A stretch of 64,000 bases of DNA from Flammeovirga sp. SJP92. Its GTDB lineage: Bacteria; Bacteroidota; Bacteroidia; Cytophagales; Flammeovirgaceae. Position numbers and translations under genes: made by a program. The DNA lies in contig NZ_LQAQ01000035.1 of NCBI RefSeq assembly GCF_001583495.1, positions 1-64,000 on the forward strand. Reading direction: 5' to 3'. Shown here piece after piece: positions 54,693 to 63,837 of the stretch. How positions within the stretch are numbered: the stretch's first letter is position 1; the number at the start of each line of letters is the position of its first letter. The notes below the pieces were generated by a model. It saw only the letters and a list, made by a program, of their open reading frames with translations, made no database searches and had not been told where the DNA came from.

Positions 54693-54728
54693 GCCCATAA
54701 TTATTTTATGGGCTATTTTTTTTATTAA
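54693..54728 (+). terminator. Terminator of the NTF2-like gene
   Basis: GCCCATAA, TTATT, TTATGGGC, then TATTTTTTTTATT. Confidence 0.9.
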
Positions 54729-55053
54729 AACCTGATTATCAAACAAATACAAGTTCAATTTAATCTTCTTATTATCCATTTTACCCGTTAATAAATATTG
54801 ATTTAATGACAACCCTCACTAAAAAAAATGGGGCCAACAAAAAAAGGTGTACAAAATCAGCATTTTCTAACAAGGGATATCACTTCATTCGTCGCAAAAC
54901 TATCCCAACTTTGGAGTATAATATTAATTAACCTTTGTAATTAATGTTTTACCGGAACACATGTATACATTGTTCCATCGAAAATGAATTATATCCGCTT
55001 AATATTCGACAAAATATTATTGGACAAACAGTGTAATAAAACCATAAGATAAG
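54729..55053. other. Intergenic leader of the carboxyltransferase gene, no gene seen
   Basis: About 325 bp of AT-rich sequence. I see no hairpin or conserved RNA element that I can name; the promoter of the gene at 55054 must lie here. Confidence 0.45.
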
Positions 55054-56955
55054 ATGTCAAAGAAACTATTAATTAGAGATTTAACGCTACGTGACGGGCA
55101 ACAATCATTATTTGCTACTAGAATGACTCAAGATCAGGTTGATCGTCTATTACCAGATTACCAAGATGCCAATTTCTATGCAATGGAAGTTTGGGGTGGT
55201 GCTGTTCCAGATTCAGTAATGCGTTATTTAGGAGAAAACCCATGGACACGTTTAAAAACTATTCATGATTCTGTAGGTAATGTAAGTAAACTGACTGCCT
55301 TATCTCGTGGTCGTAACTTATTCGGTTACACTCCTTATACTGAAGAAATTATTGAAGGTTTCTGTAAAACATCTATCAATAATGGTTTGGGTATCATGAG
55401 AATCTTCGATGCTCTTAATGATACTAACAACATCAAGTCTACTATTAAGTATGTAAAAAAATACGGTGGTATTGCTGACTGTGCGGTATGTTACACAATT
55501 GACCCGCATTTCTCTACAATGGAGAGAATCAAGTCATTCTTCAAAGGTAAGCCACTTCCTAAGCCGGTATTTACAGATCAATATTTCCTTGACTTAGCTT
55601 TAGAAATGGAGAAGTTAGGTGCAGATATGATCTCTATTAAAGATATGTCTGGATTGATTCCACCAATGAGAGTTGCCAAATTGGTAAAACTTTTCAAATC
55701 GAATCTTTCTATCCCAGTTGATTTCCATACACACTGTACTCCAGGTTATGGTTTAGCTGCTGTATTATGTGCTGTGATGAGCGGTGCTGATATTGTGGAT
55801 ACAAACATCTGGAACTTCGCAGGTGGTTCAGCAGGTGTTGCATTAGAATTAATCTACCTTTTCGCTAAGAAATTAGGTATCGAAATGGACGTAAACATGG
55901 AGGCTGTTGCTAAGATCAACGCTAAATTGGTAGACGTTCGTAAGGAATTGAAAGCATTTGATGCTTATGATAGTTTCCCTAACCCTTTCAATCCTCTTAC
56001 AGATACACTTCCTGCACACGTAGATAAGATGTTTGATGACGCAATTGCAGCTGTAAACGCTGGCAATGAGGAGTCATTATTGAATATCTGTCACCAAATC
56101 GAGGATTACTTCAACTTCCCTAAACCAAATACGAAAGTAAAAGAAGCTGAGGTTCCAGGTGGTATGTACTCTAACATGGTAGCTCAATTGAAAGCTTTAG
56201 GTTCAGACGAAATCTTGGACGAAGCGATGAAATTGATTCCTCAAGTACGTATGGACGCTGGTCTTCCTCCACTAGTAACTCCTACTTCACAAATTGTAGG
56301 TGCGCAAGCGGTGAACGCAGCAATGAGCTTAAAGCAAGGAAAAGAGATGTATTCAAATACATCTAACCAATTCCAAAGCTTAGTGAAAGGTGACTATGGT
56401 AAAACGCCAATTCCTGTCAAGCCTGAGTTTAGAAAGCAAATCTGTGGTTTTGAGGACGAAAGACCATTTGATACTAGCTCTTACAAATCACAAGATAACC
56501 CAACTCTTCCTGAGTTTGGTGGTGTGAAATTGGCTGAAAACTACGAAGAAGAATTACTATTAGAGTTATTCCCATTAGTAGCAAAAGGTTTCCTTAAGAA
56601 ATTAAAGAAAGAGCAATTCGAAGCGAAGCAAAAAGAAGCTGCTGCAGCTGCTCAAGAAGTTGAGGAAAAAGTGGTTGAGGAAAAAGTAGCTAAGCCTATG
56701 AAAATGGGTAAAAAAGTACTTGCACCAATGCCAGGTAGAGTAATCAGTGTACTTGTGAAAACAGGCGATAAGGTTGAAAAAGGACAACCAATCATGATTT
56801 TAGAATCCATGAAAATGGAAAACAATATTGTTTCTGATTTCAGTGGTTTCGTAAACCATATTATTGCTGAGGAAGGCGAAACTATCGCTGCCGATTCTGT
56901 AATGATGGATATCGTAAGCTCTGAGGACGAAATCTCTGCATTAAGCCCAGCTTAA
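55054..56955 (+). CDS. Biotin-dependent carboxyltransferase (oxaloacetate decarboxylase alpha / pyruvate carboxylase subunit B type)
   Basis: 633 residues in the order of OadA/PycB/transcarboxylase-5S proteins. An HMGL-like TIM barrel (about 1-275) binds metal (IRDLTLRDGQQSLFATRM, MEVWGGAVPD, DFHTHCTPGYGLA). The conserved carboxylase domain follows (about 280-480). A charged linker rich in EEK/AAA (about 520-560) leads to a biotinyl domain, with the biotinylated Lys at about 586 in ILESMKMEN. Codon use looks like that of highly expressed genes. The barrel moves CO2 between biotin and pyruvate/oxaloacetate. No membrane beta subunit or biotin carboxylase is adjacent, so partner and direction cannot be decided; a transcarboxylase or two-subunit pyruvate carboxylase role fits as well. 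Confidence 0.9.
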   Translation: MSKKLLIRDLTLRDGQQSLFATRMTQDQVDRLLPDYQDANFYAMEVWGGAVPDSVMRYLGENPWTRLKTIHDSVGNVSKLTALSRGRNLFGYTPYTEEIIEGFCKTSINNGLGIMRIFDALNDTNNIKSTIKYVKKYGGIADCAVCYTIDPHFSTMERIKSFFKGKPLPKPVFTDQYFLDLALEMEKLGADMISIKDMSGLIPPMRVAKLVKLFKSNLSIPVDFHTHCTPGYGLAAVLCAVMSGADIVDTNIWNFAGGSAGVALELIYLFAKKLGIEMDVNMEAVAKINAKLVDVRKELKAFDAYDSFPNPFNPLTDTLPAHVDKMFDDAIAAVNAGNEESLLNICHQIEDYFNFPKPNTKVKEAEVPGGMYSNMVAQLKALGSDEILDEAMKLIPQVRMDAGLPPLVTPTSQIVGAQAVNAAMSLKQGKEMYSNTSNQFQSLVKGDYGKTPIPVKPEFRKQICGFEDERPFDTSSYKSQDNPTLPEFGGVKLAENYEEELLLELFPLVAKGFLKKLKKEQFEAKQKEAAAAAQEVEEKVVEEKVAKPMKMGKKVLAPMPGRVISVLVKTGDKVEKGQPIMILESMKMENNIVSDFSGFVNHIIAEEGETIAADSVMMDIVSSEDEISALSPA

Positions 56956-56983
56956 GCAGAAAAGATTTTCTTTACAATCAATT

Positions 56984-57025
56984 GAGTCACCTTTCTCTGA
57001 ATAGAGTTAGGTGACTCTTTTTTTA
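56984..57025. terminator. Terminator after the carboxyltransferase gene
   Basis: GAGTCACCT, loop, AGGTGACTC then seven T. Only the plus-strand side has a clear T-tract. Confidence 0.9.
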
Positions 57026-57037
57026 TTAGAAGGTGAA

Positions 57038-57471
57038 TTAAACTTCAAATTCTTCTTCATTCATTTCTACTTCCTCCCTTACATATTCAATTCTTTGTTG
57101 CTCTTGAAATTTATACCATTTAGCTCTATACTCTTCAGATTCATCAAGAACCCATCTGAAGTTTCTAAAAGGACCTTTCTTGTTTAAAGCTTTTATCAAT
57201 TTATCTTGAAGTTTAGCGTCATCTACTGTATCAACAAAGGCTTCCATTTCTCTATAAGAGTCCCTAGAATCCTTTTTTTGAATAAATAGTAGTCATCTTC
57301 ATTTTCTTCTACTTTCTTAATGTCAGCTTCCCAAGCTTCAAAATCGCCATCATAAAAATCATCCATATCTGGAATTGAAATAAGCTCACCTGTTTTGAAG
57401 TGAAAATAGCACTGCATTCCTATTTCATGTTCACCTGCAATTTCCTTTATTTGTTCATCTGTTGGCTTCAT
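57038..57471 (-). pseudogene. UPF0158 family protein, frameshifted at an A7 run
   Basis: Two overlapping minus-strand frames are the halves of one UPF0158 protein. The N-terminal half (57223-57471) starts MKPTDEQIKEIAGEHEIG and the C-terminal half (57038-57247) reads MEAFVDTVDD, KALNKKGPFRNFRWVLDE, YRAKWYKFQEQQ. The frame breaks at seven A (minus strand, 57278-57284). One extra A would join LFKK directly to DSRDSYREMEAF, matching the family's usual block before the MExF segment. This is a homopolymer sequencing error, a phase-variable site or a real mutation. The start overlaps the MutT stop by 4 bp, so it is the third gene of an operon. Confidence 0.8.
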
Positions 57472-57884
57472 TTTATTTCTAATTTAGTTTCTAAATTTTC
57501 TTTTATCTTATCAACAATAGGCACATCAGCAGGTGCCCATTCATATTGCTCTAATTCCTCTACGCTGATCCACTCCATATCAATATGTTCATTTAAATGG
57601 ATACTTCCCTCATTTATCTTTGAAAAATAAACAATCAATTCAATGACAGTATTTCCATAATCATGCTGACAGGAATGAATAAACTCTCCAACCGCTATCT
57701 TAACACCTAATTCTTCCTTGATTTCTCGAACTAAAGCTTCCTCATTGGACTCACTATTTTCAACCTTTCCTCCAGGAAATTCCCACAATCCTCCTTGTGA
57801 TTTATGCAAAGGTCTTTGAGTAATCAATATACGTTGCTGATCATCTATTATGACTGCGGCTACAACTTGAGTTGGCTTCCTCAT
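57468..57884 (-). CDS. NUDIX hydrolase, MutT-like
   Basis: 138 residues. The Nudix box fits Gx5Ex7REUXEEXGU exactly at 39-61 (GKVENSE, then REIKEELGV), and the N-terminus VVAAVIIDDQQRILITQRP plus GGLWEFPGGKVE is that of MutT/CTP-pyrophosphohydrolase proteins that clean oxidised or modified dNTPs. The C-terminal WISVEELEQYEWAPADVPIV supports this. It directly follows the methyltransferase gene without a gap and overlaps the UPF0158 gene by 4 bp. Confidence 0.92.
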   Translation of the reverse strand: MRKPTQVVAAVIIDDQQRILITQRPLHKSQGGLWEFPGGKVENSESNEEALVREIKEELGVKIAVGEFIHSCQHDYGNTVIELIVYFSKINEGSIHLNEHIDMEWISVEELEQYEWAPADVPIVDKIKENLETKLEIK

Positions 57885-58508
57885 TTATTTTTGAAAGACT
57901 AATGAAAGGATTCGTGGCACTTCGTTTTCTGCTTCACCATCAAACCACTCTTCTACTTCTTTTAATGTAAAACCATTATTCTTTGCAGCATTCATAAATT
58001 CTGATAGGTGATGAATATAAACTTCCAACTCTTTGACTCCTTCTTCCGTTTCATATCTCGCTTTAGTTCCTAAATATTGTTTGAAAGGGTGAAGTTCACT
58101 GATAAAAAAGAAGCCGTTTTCTTTGAGTTTTTGATGGGCTTTCGCAAAGATTTGATCAAGATTTTCAATATGCTCCAGACATAAACTTACTGTCACTAAA
58201 TCAGCAAAATTATCTTCTACATCCCATTCTTCATTCAAATCAGTTCTCCTGAAGGAAACACGCTCATCTTTAATTTTGGCCTTGGCTTTGTTGAGCATTT
58301 CTTCTGAAAAGTCAAGACTCACCACTTGCTCTGCTTTCGACAATAAGAAAGGTGTATTTTTACCTGTTCCTGCTCCTAACTCAAGTACGTTTTTAAAATC
58401 GTATTTTGATAGTGTTTCTACAGTAGCATGTGCATCTAAATCTCGTGTTTTGTTTTGGTTGGTATCGTAAATATCCGCCCAACTGTTATAGGCTTGTTCT
58501 ATACTCAT
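57885..58508 (-). CDS. Class I SAM-dependent methyltransferase
   Basis: 207 residues with a Rossmann methyltransferase core: motif I VLELGAGTGKNTPFLL (about 40-55), motif II VVSLDFSEEML, motif III region FRRTDLNEEWD and post-I LVTVSLCLEHIENL. It is of the Methyltransf_11/25 type; the substrate is unknown and probably a small molecule. It is the first gene of a three-gene operon with MutT and UPF0158. Confidence 0.9.
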   Translation of the reverse strand: MSIEQAYNSWADIYDTNQNKTRDLDAHATVETLSKYDFKNVLELGAGTGKNTPFLLSKAEQVVSLDFSEEMLNKAKAKIKDERVSFRRTDLNEEWDVEDNFADLVTVSLCLEHIENLDQIFAKAHQKLKENGFFFISELHPFKQYLGTKARYETEEGVKELEVYIHHLSEFMNAAKNNGFTLKEVEEWFDGEAENEVPRILSLVFQK

Positions 58509-58605
58509 TTCAGCAATAATTATAATTGAAAATAGGTTTCGTATTGTAAAGGTAATACTCTACAATATGAAACCTATCAAAATGCTTCCTTAAGAGCATG
58601 AATTC

Positions 58606-59337
58606 TTATTTCTTTAGATTCGCTTTATTGAAAACATTATCTGAAATCGGCACATTATCCTGCATCTCAATCACAATAAAATCTGTTCCTTTCCCATCTT
58701 TTAATACATCTTTATAATTCATCTTAAAAGGGTAAAACCTTCCATTCACTGGGCGAACATCTTCCATATTAATCGTCTTTAAAAGCTGACCACTTTTAGC
58801 GAATAGGTCTTGACGCATGGGTACATAATTTTTCTTTTCTACCCACATCTTCACTTTAGGGTAGGAAATATCGTCCACTTTGGCATCCAACTGTAATATA
58901 TAACAGTCTTCTCCATTCATCTGTTCTTCTCCTTTGATGGTTGGTGTGTACATGTCCACCATTTTCTTCTCCTGCATCATATCTTCGTAGGACATGTCTG
59001 AGCCATTCACAGACTGTCTCAGCATATGACCTGAAATTTGTATGGTACGGTCTGAAGAAGGAGAGTAAATCCAAAGTTTATCGTCTAGCTTCAACATCTT
59101 TGTTCCTTTTTCTCTTGCCGGTGAAAGATATTCTGAAAAAGTGTCTTTTGTTCCTCTTGAATAGGCTTCCATCACAATTTCCTTGTTTTTTCTCTTTCCA
59201 TATACAATCATCTTTGATTTAGTGATTTTTGTACTGGAATACATATTTTCATCAATTTTTTGAAGCATTTCTACGGGGTCTTGTGCCATTACGGTACAAC
59301 CTATAAGTAGGAATGCTATGGTGAGTATTTTTTTCAT
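58606..59337 (-). CDS. LolA-like outer-membrane lipoprotein-sorting protein
   Basis: 243 residues. The signal peptide ends at CTVMAQ (about 19). The LolA-like beta fold (PF17131 type) is seen in MIVYGKRKNKEIVMEAYSRG, GTKMLKLDDKLWIYSPSSDR, TIKGEEQMNGEDCYILQLDA and VKMWVEKKNYVPMRQDLF. Such proteins are encoded next to FtsX-type permeases in many bacteria and are thought to carry lipid or lipoprotein cargo. It lies 177 bp after the permease genes on the same strand, with two GTAGC palindromes in between. Confidence 0.88.
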   Translation of the reverse strand: MKKILTIAFLLIGCTVMAQDPVEMLQKIDENMYSSTKITKSKMIVYGKRKNKEIVMEAYSRGTKDTFSEYLSPAREKGTKMLKLDDKLWIYSPSSDRTIQISGHMLRQSVNGSDMSYEDMMQEKKMVDMYTPTIKGEEQMNGEDCYILQLDAKVDDISYPKVKMWVEKKNYVPMRQDLFAKSGQLLKTINMEDVRPVNGRFYPFKMNYKDVLKDGKGTDFIVIEMQDNVPISDNVFNKANLKK

Positions 59338-59387
59338 ATTTCTTTATTGTTTTAATTTTCTCTATTTAATTTTTTTTCAGGTAATGC

Positions 59388-59513
59388 CCCTGTAGCAACG
59401 TAGCCTGCTACGTTTTCATTAAAAAAGCTCTTTCGGTGTCATCTTATTATAAATATATAAAATGAGATAAGCACTGTTAATACTAATATTTGCGTAGCAG
59501 GCTACGCTTCTAC
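59388..59513. repeat. Pair of GTAGC palindromes
   Basis: 59388-59416 (GTAGCAACGTAGCCTGCTACG) and 59492-59513 (GCGTAGCAGGCTACGC plus TTCTAC) belong to the same palindrome family as the cluster at 29388-29704. They sit within an operon, between the permease and LolA-like genes, and may modulate read-through or mRNA decay. Confidence 0.8.
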
Positions 59514-59514
59514 A

Positions 59515-60786
59515 TTACACCCCTAATTCATTAAATAATTCTGATGTTTGGCGTTTGAAAATTCCTCTTCCCGATAATAATGCACCTAAGAAAGTAGCCA
59601 TTACGCCAGGAAAGAAACCTATCCAAAATTGAGTGGGAACGACCTTTGCTCTAATCACATTGGAGAATAAAACATTGCTATTACCTAATGTATCTGACAT
59701 ATCGATCCCTACTTCTTGAAGGTAAAAGGTCAAAATCAAACCTAATATGGTCCCGAAAACTGAACCGATAACTCCAACGATTACTGATTCTAATAATAAT
59801 GATTTATAGATATCTCTTTTGGATTCTCCAATAGCTATTCTGATACCGAATTCTGTATATCTTCTCAACCCTCCAAGCAATCCTGTATTCCATAATACGA
59901 TGGACATGGCAATGATAAAAAAGAAGGTGAAGGCACTGCTCATTGTATTGACCATATCGAGCATAGTACTCAAACCATTTTGATCTCTCAACGCTAACAT
60001 TTGAGGTGCATATTCATCGTCACTCTCTGCAAAAGATGCGTTATAGGTATTTTTGATTTCTTCAATTGCTTGATCATCATAAATATCATTGGGTAGATAA
60101 CCGTAAATTTCTTGAACGGCATCTTCCATATCAAGAATTTGCTCTGCGTCTTTTATATCGATCAAAAAGGTTTTGTCGTCCATCACTGACAACCCAAATT
60201 GTACTGCTCCAACATAAGTAAAGTTTTGGAACGACATACTTCCATCCATTGTAGAACCGAAATAGGTAATGGTATCACCAATTTTCACATTCATTCTTTT
60301 GGCTAAACCCTGCCCTAAAAGCATTTCAAAGGGCCCGTTAGGCATTCTTCCTTCTACAATATTATTGGCGATATTCAACCTTCTCAGATCTGAATTTCCT
60401 TCTGTCATATCAAAGGCCATTCCACCAGCAATCCCTTGTGTTTTGGTTTGACCATTTTCATCAGGCACATCTAAAATCCCTCCAAAATTAAATCGCTTTA
60501 CCCAGTCTACTTCAGGATAACTTTTATCTAATTCTTGTATTACTTTACCTGCTTCCAGTATAGAAAGGTCCAATGGTTTCTGAGCAATATTTTTGACATA
60601 TTCTCTTGTCATCACCTTCATATGCCCCGTTCCAAAACGTGCATTCTGATCGACCATATCCCCCATCATTCCTTCAATGTAACCCACAAAGAAAACGGAA
60701 AGGGATACGCCCAAACTCACTACGATTACAGGAAGTAAACTTCTGCTTTTGTCTCTGATGAGACCTTTAAATAAAAATTCAAACAT
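59515..60786 (-). CDS. FtsX-family ABC permease subunit 2
   Basis: 423 residues. An N-terminal helix (about 13-35, LLPVIVVSLGVSLSVFFVGY) is followed by a MacB-like periplasmic domain (about 40-270), then three C-terminal helices of the FtsX domain (FFFIIAMSIVLWNTGLLGGL, SVIVGVIGSVFGTILGLILT, WIGFFPGVMATFLGALLSG). This is the LolC/E and MacB topology. It overlaps the previous permease gene by one base and forms a heterodimer with it, driven by the ATPase at 61965. Cargo is probably lipid, lipoprotein or peptide. Confidence 0.92.
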   Translation of the reverse strand: MFEFLFKGLIRDKSRSLLPVIVVSLGVSLSVFFVGYIEGMMGDMVDQNARFGTGHMKVMTREYVKNIAQKPLDLSILEAGKVIQELDKSYPEVDWVKRFNFGGILDVPDENGQTKTQGIAGGMAFDMTEGNSDLRRLNIANNIVEGRMPNGPFEMLLGQGLAKRMNVKIGDTITYFGSTMDGSMSFQNFTYVGAVQFGLSVMDDKTFLIDIKDAEQILDMEDAVQEIYGYLPNDIYDDQAIEEIKNTYNASFAESDDEYAPQMLALRDQNGLSTMLDMVNTMSSAFTFFFIIAMSIVLWNTGLLGGLRRYTEFGIRIAIGESKRDIYKSLLLESVIVGVIGSVFGTILGLILTFYLQEVGIDMSDTLGNSNVLFSNVIRAKVVPTQFWIGFFPGVMATFLGALLSGRGIFKRQTSELFNELGV

Positions 60787-61961
60787 TATTTCTTTCCTTT
60801 TAAAGCGTCTACAGTATTCATTTTAGCAATCTTGCGAACGGGAAGGTAGCTGATGACTGCCGAAAGTATCACTACCCAAAACACTGTTTTAGTGTACAGT
60901 TCCGGTGTCAGTAGCGGATAGATATATTCCCCTACAGTAATTCCCATTTTTCTGGATTGATCCACGTTGGAAGTCATCGGAATTCCTACTTCATGTAACC
61001 AACTCAAAAGTGGTATCGCTATAATGGACCCTACCACTGCGGCGATAAAAGCATACATAGTTCCTTCCAATGTAAATAAGAATGTCACTCTCTTTTTGGT
61101 AAAACCCAATGCGATATAAGTGCCGATTTCTTTTTGTCTTTTGAAAACGGAAAACACTTGTGAATCAAAAATGGCGATCAGAGCAATCAGCATCAAAATA
61201 CCGTAAAGGAAAGATGAACCTCCTCTTTTTAATTCGATAAGTTCATAAAATTCTTTGAGTAAAGCCTCTTTGTCTTGGTAATTCCAAGAAGCGTTAGTGG
61301 TTTGATTGTATTCGGCATCCGCCAATAAATACGTGGCTTCTTGTTGCAATCCTGTTAGTTGATTCAATTTCTCTAAATCTACCCAAACTTGACCTGCATC
61401 AATGGTGGGAACATTGGTTTCAAAAATGCCTGCAATGGTGATGTTTTGAGCATCAAAAGTTCCGTTTTTATCTTTCCATCGCATCAGTATTGCATCACCT
61501 ACTTTTAGGTTGTTGTCTTGTGCCATTCCTAGTCCAATCAAAGCAGGAATATTGGCCTTGCTCTCTTTTAAAAGTTGAGTTGGGAGTTCTACAATTTGCT
61601 GATCTGCAGGAATGCCTTTTAGTAAAATTGGTACCATTCTTCCATCTGGGTAGATATTCGCTTGGCGAATTAAAACGGGAGTCAAATGAGCTTCTTTTTC
61701 ATATTTTCCATGTCCACTCTCGATGGTAAAAGGATCCAGTTTGTCGTAAGCAGGGTGAATTACTTGCCCTTGGGCAAATTCCCAATTGACCTGATCTCTA
61801 ATCCCTTGATATTCCCAGCCGGTGTACATACTATTGAAAAACAAAATCATGACAAACGCTAAGGAAAGAGTGGTAATAGTGAGCCAAGTTCTCAAGCCAG
61901 AACTGATGATGTTTCTGAACGCCAATCGAAAACTCAACCCTATGTTGTATAAAGTATCCAT
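60786..61961 (-). CDS. FtsX-family ABC permease subunit 1
   Basis: 391 residues with the same plan as its neighbour: N-terminal helix (about 20-45, LRTWLTITTLSLAFVMILFF), a periplasmic domain (about 50-250, GLGMAQDNNLKVGDAILMRW), and FtsX helices (LYGILMLIALIAIFDSQVFS, EGTMYAFIAAVVGSIIAIPL, VFWVVILSAVISYLPVRKIA). The stretch KRQKEIGTYIALGFTKKRV is the coupling region facing the ATPase. It starts 3 bp after the ATPase gene ends. Confidence 0.92.
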   Translation of the reverse strand: MDTLYNIGLSFRLAFRNIISSGLRTWLTITTLSLAFVMILFFNSMYTGWEYQGIRDQVNWEFAQGQVIHPAYDKLDPFTIESGHGKYEKEAHLTPVLIRQANIYPDGRMVPILLKGIPADQQIVELPTQLLKESKANIPALIGLGMAQDNNLKVGDAILMRWKDKNGTFDAQNITIAGIFETNVPTIDAGQVWVDLEKLNQLTGLQQEATYLLADAEYNQTTNASWNYQDKEALLKEFYELIELKRGGSSFLYGILMLIALIAIFDSQVFSVFKRQKEIGTYIALGFTKKRVTFLFTLEGTMYAFIAAVVGSIIAIPLLSWLHEVGIPMTSNVDQSRKMGITVGEYIYPLLTPELYTKTVFWVVILSAVISYLPVRKIAKMNTVDALKGKK

Positions 61962-61964
61962 CTT

Positions 61965-62675
61965 CTATTTTGTTTCGTCGTTCTTTACTTTTCCATCTTC
62001 CAAAGTGATGACTCTTCTGAGATATTCTATTACTTTACTATCGTGAGAAGAGAACATAAATGTGATGCCCAATTCTTCATTCAGTTTTTTTAGAATATCC
62101 ATGATCTTGTAAGCATTGGTGGAATCTAAGTTTGCCGTCGGCTCATCTGCTAATACAATATCGGGCTTCTTTACGATGGATCTTGCTATGGCCACTCTTT
62201 GTGCTTGTCCGCCTGAAATTTGAGAAGGTTTCTTATTTGCTATATCTGATAACCCTACCCAATCCAAGGCTTGCATTACAGCTTCTTTTCTTTCTGCTTT
62301 TGATTTCTTTTGTAATAGTAAAGGGAACTCTACATTTTCAAAAATGCTGTAAACTGGAAGTAAATTATAGCTTTGAAAAATAAAACCTATATGTTCGTTT
62401 CTCAATAAAGCCGACTCTGCATCTGATTTTACAGCAACGTTTTTTCCACTGATTAAGATTTCTCCTTCTGAAGGAATATCTAATGCTCCAATGAGGTTTA
62501 ATAAGGTTGTTTTTCCTGATCCACTAGGCCCAATTAGGCCTGTAAATTCACCTTTCTGTATTTTCAAATTAATGTTACTCAAAGCTGTAAACTCTGTTTC
62601 TCCTACCGGAAAACGCTTGGTTACGTTTTGAATTTCGATGATGTTGTTTGTATTCATATTAATATGGTTTTGCAT
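61965..62675 (-). CDS. LolD/MacB-type ABC transporter ATPase
   Basis: 236 residues; a second ATG at residue 7 (62657) is an equally good start. Walker A is GPSGSGKTT (about 49-57), the Q-loop is in FIFQSYNLLPVYS, the signature is SGGQAQRVAIARS, Walker B is IVLADEPTANLD, and the switch His is in FSSHD. The family pattern (FTALSNINLKI, LNLIGALDIPSEG) is that of LolD/MacB ATPases that pair with FtsX-type permeases. It powers the two permeases encoded downstream. Confidence 0.95.
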   Translation of the reverse strand: MQNHINMNTNNIIEIQNVTKRFPVGETEFTALSNINLKIQKGEFTGLIGPSGSGKTTLLNLIGALDIPSEGEILISGKNVAVKSDAESALLRNEHIGFIFQSYNLLPVYSIFENVEFPLLLQKKSKAERKEAVMQALDWVGLSDIANKKPSQISGGQAQRVAIARSIVKKPDIVLADEPTANLDSTNAYKIMDILKKLNEELGITFMFSSHDSKVIEYLRRVITLEDGKVKNDETK

Positions 62676-62691
62676 TTATTCATTTTTGAGG

Positions 62692-63831
62692 TTAATGGTT
62701 TAATACAGCCATTAATCGTACCCCGAAACCTGGAGTAAATTGGTTTAAATCATTTGTGGCGATGGGTGAGGATATATCTGTTGTGGGATTATAATAGATC
62801 ATAAAATATCCTGTCCACAAATCGAAATCATGATTATAAGTCGTGAAAAAACCTGTTCCGCTATTGGTCCAATCTCGATACACCATCACGGATATGTTAT
62901 CAAAATATGATAGCGGATAATTCATCGAAATTGCCGTGGTATTACCTTTGTATTCAGCGTTATTAAACTCTTCTCCGTACCAGGTAAAAAGATGTTCTCC
63001 TACTACATTTAGCCCACTTCCAATTGGTAACGTATAATCCATACCAATGTCCAATAGTGTTTGATTTGTGAGGATTCCTACATTTTTATTGGTTTTGGTA
63101 TAAGTACCTTCAAACCAAACTCCGAGTAACAAATCCCATTTCCCATCAACCCCAATTCTATTTTCAGGTGTTTCGATGTACATGGGATTATCTGCATTCC
63201 ATCTTGTATCTAAAACCGCTTTTCTATGATGGTATGAAAAAGCAATTTCCCCTTTTGGTGTAGGCAACTGCACTCTACCACCTAGTTCTGGAATGTCTTT
63301 TACGGATTGTAATGCGTCATATCCTCTTTGCTCCTCATTTCCATACAAAGCCCAAAACCAAATATTGGCGTTGTTCTTAAAATAATATCTCGCTAAGGCA
63401 GAATAGACACCATTGGTCAAACCCAGCGGATCTCTAGGGTCAATTTGGTTGAACCATTGCATTGGTCGCAATAAAGTAGAAGATCCAAAATCGATTTTCT
63501 GAAGTCCCACTCTTATTTCACTATTGCCATGTGCATAACGTACCCAACCCCTGTAAGGTAAAACTGTTCCATCCCAAACCGGTGTTCCATTTGCATACTG
63601 GACCGATCCGTAAATATTGGCTGAAGCAAATGCTGAAAAGGAATTCAAAGAATCAAATTGATGCTCAAATTTTACTTCAGGAATATAACGTCCACCACTC
63701 CATAAATTGAGTTGTTCCGCTTCTGGGGAGTAAGTTGTAAAACCCACCAACATACCATTAAAATCAAATTCAGATTGCCCGTAAATGGTATTAGACAATA
63801 AAAGCAAAAATAGGATTTGAAGCTTTTTCAT
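62692..63831 (-). CDS. Outer-membrane beta-barrel protein of the ABC export operon
   Basis: 379 residues. The signal peptide ends at NTIYGQ (about 19). The body is strand-rich with aromatic ends (FSAFASANIYGSVQYANGTP, SEIRVGLQKIDFGSSTLLRP, YFMIYYNPTTDIS), like porin or alginate-export-type barrels, and ends in FGVRLMAVLNH. The segment MQWFNQIDPRDPLGLTNGVY resembles proteins found with LolA-like/FtsX operons. It is the first complete gene of the operon, 17 bp before the ATPase. It may be the outer-membrane part of the export path; this is inferred from the operon. Confidence 0.8.
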   Translation of the reverse strand: MKKLQILFLLLLSNTIYGQSEFDFNGMLVGFTTYSPEAEQLNLWSGGRYIPEVKFEHQFDSLNSFSAFASANIYGSVQYANGTPVWDGTVLPYRGWVRYAHGNSEIRVGLQKIDFGSSTLLRPMQWFNQIDPRDPLGLTNGVYSALARYYFKNNANIWFWALYGNEEQRGYDALQSVKDIPELGGRVQLPTPKGEIAFSYHHRKAVLDTRWNADNPMYIETPENRIGVDGKWDLLLGVWFEGTYTKTNKNVGILTNQTLLDIGMDYTLPIGSGLNVVGEHLFTWYGEEFNNAEYKGNTTAISMNYPLSYFDNISVMVYRDWTNSGTGFFTTYNHDFDLWTGYFMIYYNPTTDISSPIATNDLNQFTPGFGVRLMAVLNH

Positions 63832-63837
63832 TAGTTT

